Source: a virus. From it: a stretch of DNA of 39,598 nt. The stretch is from positions 1-39,598 of the IMG/VR virus record IMGVR_UViG_3300010885_034387. The stretch is one strand, 5' to 3'. Shown in pieces: positions 34,052 through 39,598 of this stretch. The notes under the pieces were generated by a model. The model searched no databases, had not been told where the DNA came from, and worked only from the letters and a program-made list of their open reading frames with translations. Position 1 is the stretch's first letter. The number at the start of each line of letters is the position of its first letter. Position numbers and translations under genes: made by a program.

Positions 34052-34797
34052 TTCTCACCTCCTTCCTCAAGCTTCGCGCATCGACGGATGTCTTGCATCA
34101 CCGTTTTGTTGTCCTCAAAAAACCGGCACGGCGAAACCGGAATTTCAGGTGATGACAGGTGATAAATTTTCATTGCGGCAAACAGGGTTGAAGTTTCCGA
34201 TTCCAGTTTTTTGCCCGCTTCTCCCGCCAGATGGACAACCCAGCCCGCGCGACAGTGAGTGGTTTCGCAAGTGTGCCATGTAGACATGTCTAGTGAGTTT
34301 TCGACGATGGTAGCCGACAAAATAGCGGCGTGTATTTTTGGGATTCTAGGAACGGTGAATGATTTTGATTGACCCCAGCAATCCGAGCAATCCGAGCAAC
34401 GCGAGCAACGCGAGCAACGCGAGCAACCCGAGCAACGCGAGCAACCCGAGCAATCCGAGCAACGCGAGCAACCCCAGCAATCCGAGCAATCCGAGCAACC
34501 CCAGCAATCCGAGCAATCCGAGCAACGCGAGCAACCCGAGCAATCCGAGCAACCCCAGCAATCCGAGCAACCCGAGCAACGCGAGCAATCCGAGCAATCC
34601 GAGCAACGCGAGCAAACCCAGCAATCCGAGCAATCCGAGCAACGCGAGCAACCCCAGCAATCCCAGCAACGCAAATTGTTTTCATTTTGCTTCTCAAAAT
34701 CAGAATGGTTTTGCGCGAATTTCCGAGAAACGCCGTTACAATCTTTGTCTTTGCGCGCGTCAAAGGCGGCGCGATCCTTAAATATCAGTGTTTTCAT
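34048..34797 (-). CDS. Cys-x-x repeat protein with phage C-terminal domain
   Basis: 249 residues from ATG 34797, four bases after the preceding stop; a longer frame to 35019 is antisense-type sequence. Residues 1-43 are charged. Then 33 uninterrupted triplets of the form Cys-Ser/Trp-x follow (CSD, CSR, CSG, CWG), every third residue being Cys. The C-terminal ~100 residues contain MSTWHTCETTHCRAGWVVHL, a block I recall from phage proteins with similar repeats. The repeat could form a regular metal-binding or disulfide-stapled helix; function is unknown. The array is coded by 9-bp repeats, so length can vary without frameshift. Its TGA overlaps the GTG of the next gene. Confidence 0.75.
   Translation of the reverse strand: MKTLIFKDRAAFDARKDKDCNGVSRKFAQNHSDFEKQNENNLRCWDCWGCSRCSDCSDCWVCSRCSDCSDCSRCSGCSDCWGCSDCSGCSRCSDCSDCWGCSDCSDCWGCSRCSDCSGCSRCSGCSRCSRCSRCSDCSDCWGQSKSFTVPRIPKIHAAILSATIVENSLDMSTWHTCETTHCRAGWVVHLAGEAGKKLESETSTLFAAMKIYHLSSPEIPVSPCRFFEDNKTVMQDIRRCAKLEEGGEK
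34057..34064 (-). promoter_or_regulatory. Strong Shine-Dalgarno AAGGAGGT before GTG 34051
   Basis: Minus-strand AAGGAGGT (34064-34057), then GAGAA, then GTG. It lies inside the end of the Cys-repeat gene and fixes the GTG as the start of the overlapping gene. Confidence 0.6.
34374..34675. repeat. 9-bp direct repeat array (about 33 units)
   Basis: Units of the type cccgagcaa/tccgagcaa/gcgagcaac repeat about 33 times with small changes at two positions. They code for the Cys-x-x triplets on the minus strand. No frame contains a stop across the array, so several long spurious frames appear on both strands. The in-frame unit permits slippage. Confidence 0.95.
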
Positions 34798-34801
34798 GTT
34801 A

Positions 34802-35155
34802 TCAAAAAGAGTGATCCCGCGCTTCGTCAATCTGTGCCTTGAGGTCGTCAATCTGTTTCTGGATTCCGTCGCCTGCGTCCGCGTCGGATGATTCTTCCGC
34901 GTCCGTGTTTTCCTCCTGGTCCTTTTCCAGCGTGGCAAGCTCCGTTTCAAGCTCCGCAACGAATTCTTCCCGCGCTTCCTCAACGTCTTGCCTGTTGTAA
35001 GTCTCGCCGTCAACCTCAACGAAGTCCTCGCCGTCCGCCCAGTCGTTCACCCCGCAACGGTAGGCGGTAGGGTCTTCGGATTTAAGCACCGACGACGGCG
35101 ACATATAAGCAAACGGACCGCCAACGGATGAGAACGAATAGCATTCGTCAAGCAT
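34802..35155 (-). CDS. Acidic early protein, phage-type, LDECY...AYRCG...DW
   Basis: 117 residues from ATG 35155 (TTG 35167 would add four). The first half has MLDECYSFSSVGG, VLKSEDPTAYRCGVNDWAD, a conserved phage-type segment; the second half is a strongly acidic helix (AELETELATLEKDQEENTDA) with coiled-coil character. Function unknown. Directly upstream in frame is a TAG at 35168-35170 that closes a separate short frame. Confidence 0.65.
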   Translation of the reverse strand: MLDECYSFSSVGGPFAYMSPSSVLKSEDPTAYRCGVNDWADGEDFVEVDGETYNRQDVEEAREEFVAELETELATLEKDQEENTDAEESSDADAGDGIQKQIDDLKAQIDEARDHSF

Positions 35156-35167
35156 GGAATCGAACAA

Positions 35168-35236
35168 CTATTCACGGTCAACGGGTTGGCATTCGGCGAC
35201 AACGTGCGCCTCAAGTTTTTTGATAGTGTAGGACAT
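35168..35236 (-). CDS. Possible 22-residue peptide ending in TAG
   Basis: ATG 35236 opens a 22-codon frame (MSYTIKKLEAHVVAECQPVD, then RE) that stops at TAG 35168-35170; the next codon is in frame with the gene at 34802. It may be a tiny gene, a leader peptide, or the N-terminus of the next gene if the amber codon were read through. No ribosome site is apparent. Confidence 0.3.
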   Translation of the reverse strand: MSYTIKKLEAHVVAECQPVDRE

Positions 35237-35273
35237 AGTGATCATAACATTTTTCCATTAACCAACGGACTTC

Positions 35274-35340
35274 ATGCCCGCCTCCGGGGCTGATTCCCCG
35301 CCATGCCGTCCCGGTTTCCCGAGGCGGCAGGACGGAGGGT
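35274..35340. other. GC-rich structured intergenic segment
   Basis: The largest gap inside the early operon. CCGCCTC (35278-35284) pairs with GAGGCGG (35321-35327) enclosing CGGGG-CCCCG (35285-35289/35296-35300). It folds as a branched stem and contains no supported gene. It may be an RNA control element or attenuator. Confidence 0.4.
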
Positions 35341-35957
35341 CAATTAAACCAACGCGAAGCAATACCCCGCCCGAAACGTTCGCGGAACGAGCGGCGAATT
35401 ACCTCGCCGACATTCTTAACGCCTGGCGCGTGATCCGGGCAAACTTCCGTTTCGTCGATGCTTAACGTGTCCCGCTTGTGATTCCACAAAGCCGACGCCA
35501 GCACAGCACACACGGCGGAACGGTATTCAGTCGGCCAGTATTGCCCGGTAACGTAGTCAAGCCGCGCGCCATCCCAAGACAACCGGCCAGAATATGCAGA
35601 GAACGCATAAGCCAAAGCCTGGCCCGTTATGCCTTGTTCAGATTCAACGGCGACGAGCAACGCCTTTGCTTCATGCAGCGTCGTAGTGATCCCGCGAAGC
35701 TCCTTGAAATAAGCGGAACGGCCCGCCTTGTCGTCGTAGCTGCTGCAATAGTTCTGAAACTCAAGGCCTGGCCGTTGGCGGATGAATGCCCGAAGGGCGG
35801 AGATTATTGCGGGTTTGTCGCCAACCGGCTTGGCGACGATTGCCCCGGCTTCCCCGCGTTCAATTGCGCCGGTGACGTGATGTTCCAGCATGGAAACCGG
35901 CGTGCAATGCTGCGCCTGCATCTGTGAGGGATAGACTGACAGTCCGTTAATGTTCAT
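35340..35957 (-). CDS. Hypothetical early protein, 205 aa
   Basis: The protein has a mixed alpha/beta pattern (GAIERGEAGAIVAKPVGDKP, then YFKELRGITTTLHEAKALLV, then SYSGRLSWDG-type segment, then ALASALWNHKRDTL). It contains a helical C-terminus rich in Arg (RRSFRERFGRG). It starts at ATG 35957 behind TAAAACACAAAACAT, a textbook example of the A-rich leader. No family recognised and no catalytic motif apparent. Confidence 0.65.
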   Translation of the reverse strand: MNINGLSVYPSQMQAQHCTPVSMLEHHVTGAIERGEAGAIVAKPVGDKPAIISALRAFIRQRPGLEFQNYCSSYDDKAGRSAYFKELRGITTTLHEAKALLVAVESEQGITGQALAYAFSAYSGRLSWDGARLDYVTGQYWPTEYRSAVCAVLASALWNHKRDTLSIDETEVCPDHAPGVKNVGEVIRRSFRERFGRGIASRWFN

Positions 35958-35975
35958 ATGTTTTGTGTTTTAATC

Positions 35976-35994
35976 GCGGGCGGTTATCGCCCGC
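35976..35994 (-). promoter_or_regulatory. Stem-loop upstream of the 205-aa gene
   Basis: GCGGGCG (35976-35982) and CGCCCGC (35988-35994) form a perfect 7-bp stem around GTTAT, 18 bases before the start codon on the minus strand. It could be a terminator of the upstream gene without a U-run, or a leader structure. Confidence 0.4.
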
Positions 35995-36031
35995 CATGAA
36001 TCCGAGTTGCCCCGGACTCAAGGCGGGGGAT

Positions 36032-36211
36032 TTAGAACCAACGGCAGAGCCACAGACGGGACCACGGCGAGACCACGCGCACCGCTACCCGGTCAAGGGC
36101 TAGCTTGTGCCGTTGGTTATCCGCTGCCAGCCGGTCAAGGGTGGCGCGAATCGTTGCAAGGTTTTTTTCGGCCCGGTCAAGGGCGGACCAATCGGATGAG
36201 GTTTGTTTCAT
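36032..36211 (-). CDS. Small helical protein
   Basis: 59 residues from ATG 36211, preceded by CATACAAAACC (A-rich leader); ATG 36229 would add six residues. Helical and charged (ALDRAEKNLATIRATLDRLA, then RHKLALDRV), ending with an aromatic/Arg segment. No family recognised. Confidence 0.5.
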   Translation of the reverse strand: MKQTSSDWSALDRAEKNLATIRATLDRLAADNQRHKLALDRVAVRVVSPWSRLWLCRWF

Positions 36212-36284
36212 GGTTTTGTATGCGTTCATTACAAGGAGATGTTGCTTGAGGTTACACGTTAAGGCAAGGAGAAAATGAATTTAT

Positions 36285-36512
36285 TCAATAACAGCATGCC
36301 CCGCATTCATCCGCCGCCATGCTGAAAAATTCACGATAGGCTTTGTCCGCGCAGCCGCAAGCCCTGGCCAAGACTCGCTTCCCGGTTGGATAGTAAAACA
36401 CGCGGTCACCTTTGCGGATTGCCTGCCCGCAAGCTTTACCGTCTTTTGTGCCAGCACAAACGGAGGAAACCTTGGCGACGATGAAGCGGGGGTCTCCCGC
36501 GTAGGAGTTCAC
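36285..36512 (-). CDS. Small Cys-rich protein, possible zinc finger
   Basis: 75 residues from GTG 36512, in GTGA overlap with the previous gene and behind AAAGGGACCAA. Cys at VCAGTKDGKACG and RACGCADKAY plus DECGACCY gives seven Cys, enough for one or two zinc sites. The middle KGDRVFYYPTGKRVLA is beta-type, as in small phage zinc-binding proteins. Function unknown. Confidence 0.6.
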   Translation of the reverse strand: MNSYAGDPRFIVAKVSSVCAGTKDGKACGQAIRKGDRVFYYPTGKRVLARACGCADKAYREFFSMAADECGACCY

Positions 36513-36829
36513 TTGGTCCCTTTCGCTTTGGCGATGGCGGCGCGGGCCGCCCGAACAATGGCTTGCAAATCCTCGTTTTCCGGCGTCTTGGGGCGTGTAA
36601 ACGTGATGGCACAAAGTCCCGCCGTGGTTGCGATAAACTGTAACGCCGCCAGCAATTCCGGGGCGGCGGCAATTAGTCGCGCGTTGGCCTGTTCAGTTTG
36701 CCAATCGGATTTTCCGTTGACCCAAGGTAAATCGGAAACTGTGGCAACTTTCAAGTCGCCGTCATTTGCCCAGATTGTCGGTTGCGTTGGATCATTTGTC
36801 CACGGCCCTTGTGTGTGTTGTGTTTTCAT
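36509..36829 (-). CDS. Conserved phage early protein (QGPW...ANARLIAAAPELL family)
   Basis: 106 residues. It begins QHTQGPWTNDP, continues with IWANDGDLKVATVSD, and has ANARLIAAAPELLAALQFI, the hallmark of a common small phage protein family of unknown role. The C-terminal helix is Ala/Lys-rich. It starts behind AAAGCATAAC (A-rich) and its stop overlaps the next GTG. Confidence 0.75.
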   Translation of the reverse strand: MKTQHTQGPWTNDPTQPTIWANDGDLKVATVSDLPWVNGKSDWQTEQANARLIAAAPELLAALQFIATTAGLCAITFTRPKTPENEDLQAIVRAARAAIAKAKGTK

Positions 36830-36868
36830 GTTATGCTTTTATGTTAATCGGTGTTAATTCACCGCCAC

Positions 36869-36892
36869 CTTGCCAAGCGTGAACCTGGCAAG
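36869..36892. other. Inverted repeat between early genes
   Basis: CTTGCCA (36869-36875) and TGGCAAG (36886-36892) form a perfect 7-bp stem with a ten-base loop, just downstream of the gene ending at 36904 and upstream of the start at 36829. There is no U-run, so it may be an mRNA processing or stability element. Confidence 0.4.
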
Positions 36893-36903
36893 CGGGCGGG
36901 GGA

Positions 36904-37272
36904 TCAACGGAGTTTCGTCACTTGTTCCTTAACAAATTCCCCAGTTGCGTTCATTCCCATTGAACCAAAGCCGGTAAGTTCATCGTCGTTTGACGACAGG
37001 GCGTGGAAGTAAACCGTCCTTCCGTCCGATTGCTTTCCGCAACTAACCGGGAAAAATTCGCCGTGACGGTTGGCGACATAGAAAAACCAAGGTTCACCAT
37101 TGCCACGGCAAAACAGAATGCCGCCCGCTTTTACCCGGTAAAAACCCGAATCCGTTCCGCCCGGATTAAAAAGCGAAGAAACCATTGCCTTGACAGACGG
37201 GGCGAAACTAAGACCGCTTGGAGTTTTAAGCTTCACTAAGTCCTCCGGGTTGCTTTCTAGCGTTATGTTCAC
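36904..37272 (-). CDS. Hypothetical early protein, 122 aa
   Basis: Starts at GTG 37272, which overlaps the previous TGA and has AAGGAGGT (37278-37285) upstream. Beta-rich: GFYRVKAGGILFCRGNGEPW, then FFYVANRHGEFFPVSCGKQ and TVYFHALSSNDDEL. Possibly a small beta-barrel. No family recognised. Confidence 0.65.
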   Translation of the reverse strand: MNITLESNPEDLVKLKTPSGLSFAPSVKAMVSSLFNPGGTDSGFYRVKAGGILFCRGNGEPWFFYVANRHGEFFPVSCGKQSDGRTVYFHALSSNDDELTGFGSMGMNATGEFVKEQVTKLR

Positions 37273-37616
37273 AGCACACCTCCTTGAATATACCGTGTGT
37301 AAGCTAATCCGTAAACGCGTGACTTGCGCTCATAGTGGCCGTCAAGCCTACGATTCCAAGCATCCAAAGCTTTGTGTGCAAATACGTTTCCCACTGCCGG
37401 ACCATCTCCCAGTGTCCAATTGTGCAACAAATGAAACCACTCGCCACATGGCTCCGAATCGCCAAAGACGCCGGATTTTTTGGCGTAGTAAAAAGCAAGC
37501 TGCGCCACCGCTTTTGCTTGCTTTGCTTGCCGACGTTCAAGCCACAGCGTGATTTTGTTCACACGGTTGATACCGGGATTCCATGTGCCGTTAATTGTCC
37601 AAGATTTCGTTTTCAT
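37269..37616 (-). CDS. Hypothetical early protein, 115 aa
   Basis: Begins MKTKSWTINGTWNP and is rich in Lys/Gln/Arg (WLERRQAKQAKAVAQLAFYY). The second half has GEWFHLLHNWTLGDGPA and many aromatics. ATG overlaps the preceding stop (37613-37616). No known motif. Confidence 0.65.
   Translation of the reverse strand: MKTKSWTINGTWNPGINRVNKITLWLERRQAKQAKAVAQLAFYYAKKSGVFGDSEPCGEWFHLLHNWTLGDGPAVGNVFAHKALDAWNRRLDGHYERKSRVYGLAYTRYIQGGVL
37278..37285 (-). promoter_or_regulatory. Strong Shine-Dalgarno AAGGAGGT before GTG 37272
   Basis: Minus-strand AAGGAGGT (37285-37278), then GTGCT and GTG. Same arrangement as at 34064-34057: an internal site within the end of the upstream gene selecting a GTG start in a GTGA overlap. 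Confidence 0.6.
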
Positions 37617-37810
37617 GTGCTTTGTTTCTCCGCAGCGATTTTTTCGACCAGAGTCGTCGCCTGCTTGACGCTATACACGGGATGCCCCATGCCGTTGATC
37701 CAGAGAACTACCTCGCCGGTAGTCGCGTAGCCGTTGCTGTTGATGCCGTTGACATATTGGCGGAGATTTTTGTTTTTCAGGGCCGCTTCAACTTTCGATT
37801 TGTTCGTCAT
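37613..37810 (-). CDS. First gene of the early operon, small protein
   Basis: 65 residues. Starts MTNKSKVEAALKNKNLRQYV and has NSNGYATTGEVVLWINGMGH, then a helix (VKQATTLVEKIAAEKQ). It is the promoter-proximal gene of the minus-strand early block, preceded by an A-rich leader and a stem-loop. No family recognised. Confidence 0.6.
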   Translation of the reverse strand: MTNKSKVEAALKNKNLRQYVNGINSNGYATTGEVVLWINGMGHPVYSVKQATTLVEKIAAEKQST

Positions 37811-38259
37811 ATTTTTGTTGGTCGCCTTTCACCGGCGACAAGGTGAAGTTACTCTGGACAACGTTAGAGCACAAGATAAATCGACAACTTTTTTCACTTT
37901 GTTTCCGCATGGATCACCGGCATTCCGGCCATTTCGCTTCTGTAAACCGTTGACTATCAACGTGACTGTCCGTTGCCCTAGGCTGAAAAACACCATGCTA
38001 CCACCCTGCCGACAAATAAAAGCCCGTCATATCGAATCCTAGAGCGTTCGTTTATGTATGTAAACGGTTATGGTGGGGATTAGAAAAGCTAATACCTTTA
38101 AATTTCCCCACAATTGGCATTGAATCTATCGCATCAACGCATTCGGATAGGCGGATGACTGATGAACTTCCCTCGCGGAATAATCTACACTTAGCGCATA
38201 GGACCAGGAGATATGACCAAGTAGCTTTTCTTTTTCGCAATTCTGAACCAGCTCACATA
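37811..38259. promoter_or_regulatory. Early regulatory region, no supported gene
   Basis: About 450 bases without a supported gene. They hold a leader stem-loop (GTCGCC 37821-37826 with GGCGAC 37834-37839) and a weak minus-strand promoter TTGTGC-17-TAACTT (37874-37846). A near palindrome CGTTTA-N6-TAAACG lies at 38049-38066. A long inverted repeat GTGGGGA (38073-38079)/TCCCCAC (38105-38111) encloses the smaller stem ATTAG-AAAAG-CTAAT. The region is likely to be where early transcription is controlled. Confidence 0.5.
38049..38066. promoter_or_regulatory. Operator-like palindrome CGTTTA-N6-TAAACG
   Basis: Perfect 6-bp arms around TGTATG. Size and symmetry suit a dimeric repressor site. It is located between the divergent early minus-strand operon and the plus-strand gene near 38260. 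Confidence 0.45.
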
Positions 38260-38463
38260 ATGCTTTTATTGCGTAAAGCACGCAAAGCATTAGAGCATGA
38301 TTTAGACAGCGCAGACGAAGAAACCGACAGCGTTGCCATAGTCGGCGCAGTCTGCAAACTAGCCGATACAACGGCCCGATTCGCTGGCGTTGCGCTCGCC
38401 CCCAAAGGCACAGCCGCAAAGCCAGGCGACAACGCGAGGCCGGTGCTTCCTATGGAATCCTAG
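38260..38463 (+). CDS. Small plus-strand gene, unknown
   Basis: 67 residues from ATG 38260 (ATG 38155 is in frame but the upstream part has poor coding character). The protein is helical and acidic (MLLLRKARKALEHDLDSADE, then SVAIVGAVCKLADTTARFA), ending with a Pro/Ala/Lys tail. The SVAIVGAVCKLADTTAR block has clear coding quality. It is the only plus-strand gene in this stretch apart from the partial one at the right edge. Unknown family. Confidence 0.5.
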   Translation: MLLLRKARKALEHDLDSADEETDSVAIVGAVCKLADTTARFAGVALAPKGTAAKPGDNARPVLPMES

Positions 38464-38923
38464 ACTCAGGACTAGCAAATCTAAGGAGTTTCCTGTGATG
38501 CACACTGTGTGTTATATTTAATTGTATTCTAGCAGCAGCAACGGAGGGCGATCAACTAAGGGATGCGCCTAGCCTCCGTCCGCCGTCCGTCTGTCGTCTG
38601 TCTGTCGCTGGCTATGTGATCCAGGTTCTCCCGTCCTATCCTTCCAGGCCATCCCCAGGCCGTCCCCACCCCCTACCCCGCCCACCCCGCGTTGGGGGCC
38701 GTGGCTGTTTCCAAGCCCCCTCAAAAAGTGCCGCCATTTTTTGGGGAAAGACCGGCAAGATTTGCCTAGCATGGAAGGCTTCAGGAGGCTCAGGAGACTA
38801 TCTGGGGTCTATGGACATACCAAAGAGGCATCAAAACGTCGTGGTGAGGCGGATAGAGCGTTTGCTGACGGGTTGCGCTTTGGGGTTGGACCGTGGATTT
38901 GGTGGGGGTGACCTGATTCCGGT

Positions 38924-39226
38924 TTCCACTCCTTTGGATTTCTTGTCGGTTTTTTGAGTTTCCGGTGTCCTCAAGTCTTTTTCCATTCCACTCGCCCCTA
39001 CGGGAGCGAGAGTGGAAGTGGAAAACGCCTAGAACTTCCGCCATTTTTCCACCAGCGGAAAATGGTGGAAAATGCCATTTCATTGGGCTTTTAAAGAATT
39101 GTTGATTTACTTGTTAGGCTCAAAAGTGCGTTTCCACCCGATGAACATTGATCGGAAGTGGTGGAAGAATTTGAGATTGATGACATAGGTATCTACCGCA
39201 ACGGTCTTGGACTTGACTGGTTCCAC
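38924..39226. repeat. TTCCAC/GTGGAA motif array with stem-loops
   Basis: Nine hexamers: TTCCAC at 38924, 38986, 39047, 39132 and 39221; GTGGAA at 39012, 39018, 39065 and 39161. Pairs form stem-loops at 38979-39025, 39045-39072 (perfect 10-bp stem TTTTCCACCA) and 39131-39167. The last copy lies inside the promoter spacer as CCACT-A-AGTGG. Such clustering is far above chance for a 6-mer. Confidence 0.75.
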
Positions 39227-39240
39227 TAAGTGGTTATAGT
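39213..39240 (+). promoter_or_regulatory. Sigma70-like promoter with operator in the spacer
   Basis: TTGACT (39213-39218), 16-base spacer, TATAGT (39235-39240). The spacer contains CCACT-A-AGTGG (39223-39233), a perfect palindrome overlapping the last array hexamer. The predicted start lies about two bases before ATG 39249, so the transcript would be leaderless. Confidence 0.55.
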
Positions 39241-39248
39241 TGTTGCCT

Positions 39249-39598
39249 ATGAGTGAAACACTGGTGTCTGTATCAATGGAACTTCAAAGCCTGATTGCCA
39301 AAAGGGCTGCGCTGGCTAAAGAGCTTGATGAATTTGACCGGATAATTACCCTAGAGAAATCGGCAAAGCATAAACGGCCACGGAATTCGTTGACCTTGGC
39401 TGAAGCTGTTCTTATTGCCACTGCCGACAAACCGCTTACGAAACGGGAGATACTGGAAGCGGTTAAAGGGACGGGTTATACCTTTGCCACAGTTACGCCA
39501 ATGACATCCTTGCACCCTTTGCTTTTCAAGGGTGGAATGTTCAAAAACAAAGATGGAAAGTTTTGGCCAGCGATACAGGAACCAGCGATACAGGAACC
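39249..39598 (+). CDS. Winged-helix-like small protein, 3' partial
   Basis: Open to the right edge (116 residues visible). The first 45 residues form a charged coiled coil (ELQSLIAKRAALAKELDEFD). Then comes NSLTLAEAVLIATADKPLTK, REILEAVKGTGYTFATVTP, ending LLFKGGMFKNKDGKFW. This reads like a winged helix of the HARE-HTH type (helix, recognition segment, then F-x-x-x-DGKFW wing). With an operator-bearing promoter it may be an autoregulator. The last bases are two copies of a 15-bp repeat coding for PAIQE. No stop is seen. Confidence 0.6.
   Translation, partial: MSETLVSVSMELQSLIAKRAALAKELDEFDRIITLEKSAKHKRPRNSLTLAEAVLIATADKPLTKREILEAVKGTGYTFATVTPMTSLHPLLFKGGMFKNKDGKFWPAIQEPAIQE
39567..39596 (+). 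repeat. Tandem 15-bp repeat at the right edge
   Basis: CCAGCGATACAGGAA is present twice in direct contact (39567-39581, 39582-39596), then CC. It codes for PAIQE twice. A longer array could continue beyond the edge. Confidence 0.9.

Larger units (their letters stand above)
38464..39248. other. 785-bp gene-poor region, candidate control or origin region
   Basis: No convincing gene; open frames here have low-complexity Pro/Arg/Gly sequence. Contents in order: a GTCCGTC/CTGTC tetranucleotide tract (about 38576-38610), a C-rich pyrimidine tract (about 38625-38690), then nine copies of TTCCAC/GTGGAA from 38924 to 39226, several forming stem-loops. The region ends at a promoter for the gene at 39249. 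Layout resembles phage origins or control regions, but no initiator is seen. Confidence 0.45.

Noticed and set aside
34374-34675. CRISPR array
   Set aside because: Units are 9 bp, directly joined and in frame within a gene; there are no spacers and no cas genes.
34290-34842. Long frames on both strands over the 9-bp array coding for Asn-Pro-Ser, Ala-Ile-Arg or Leu-Leu-Gly-type repeats
   Set aside because: They arise because the 9-bp unit has no stop in any frame. Only the Cys-x-x frame has normal flanking domains, a sensible start and overlap with neighbours.
38020-38050. Possible tRNA T-arm (tatcgaatcctag)
   Set aside because: No acceptor stem or anticodon arm can be formed around it.
38569-39083. 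Three possible genes in the gene-poor region (minus 38569-38772, plus 38616-38957, minus 38790-39083)
   Set aside because: Sequences are low-complexity Pro/Arg/Gly or lack coding character, have no ribosome sites, and overlap repeat tracts and stem-loops.
1-39598. Complete circular genome
   Set aside because: Joining the ends keeps the tail-fibre frame open for about 44 codons, but gives no good start or anchoring domain. The capsid, lysin and replication genes are absent. The open frame is likely chance.

Overview
This window is a piece of a tailed-phage (podovirus-like, Caudoviricetes) genome. It carries a TerL terminase, a large podovirus-type portal, a probable scaffold, a beta-propeller tail-nozzle protein, a putative head-tail connector and three probable internal virion (ejection) proteins. 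It also has a RecT plus PD-(D/E)XK exonuclease recombination pair and a long run of tightly packed small early genes. I see no integrase, tRNA, rRNA, CRISPR array or insertion sequence. The host cannot be named from sequence alone. A lipoprotein signal and a heptosyltransferase-like domain suggest a Gram-negative-type host. Many genes start behind A-rich leaders without Shine-Dalgarno sites, which argues against an enterobacterial host. A GC-rich epimerase cassette looks like a more recent acquisition.

Layout. (1) 1-3845, plus strand: the 3' part of a tail fibre/spike, then five small genes including membrane proteins and a lipoprotein; this looks like a lysis or virion-surface set, but no endolysin is visible. 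A strong stem-loop at 3868-3893 ends it, facing the next block. (2) 3911-15068, minus strand: terminase, GroES-like co-chaperonin, a GT9-GT2 glycosyltransferase fusion, two methyltransferases, two more glycosyltransferases, portal, a small protein and scaffold. Most junctions are ATGA-type overlaps, so the sugar-modification cassette is translationally coupled inside the head/packaging operon. No major capsid protein follows the scaffold. (3) 15107-25273, plus strand, divergent from terminase: nozzle, two paralogous virion proteins, connector-like protein, cupin-like protein and three ejection-type proteins. (4) 25325-37810, minus strand: about 32 early genes. They include an R67/DfrB-type dihydrofolate reductase, a RecE-like exonuclease, RecT, an HTH protein, a lone DnaJ-type zinc finger, a C5-cytosine methyltransferase, a GC-rich sugar-nucleotide epimerase and a protein with 33 Cys-x-x triplets. 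(5) 37811-39598: a regulatory region with palindromes, a small plus-strand gene, and a 0.8 kb gene-poor stretch holding nine TTCCAC/GTGGAA hexamers. That stretch leads into a promoter and a partial winged-helix-like gene that runs off the right edge.

How it fits together: early genes give recombination (RecT/exonuclease), DNA protection (cytosine methylation) and folate metabolism (DfrB-like). Late genes build and pack the particle, with a phage GroES-like lid probably helping capsid folding. The glycosyltransferase/methyltransferase cassette probably decorates either virion proteins or the host surface. The capsid protein, lysin and replisome are not here, so the genome is larger than the window or is incomplete.
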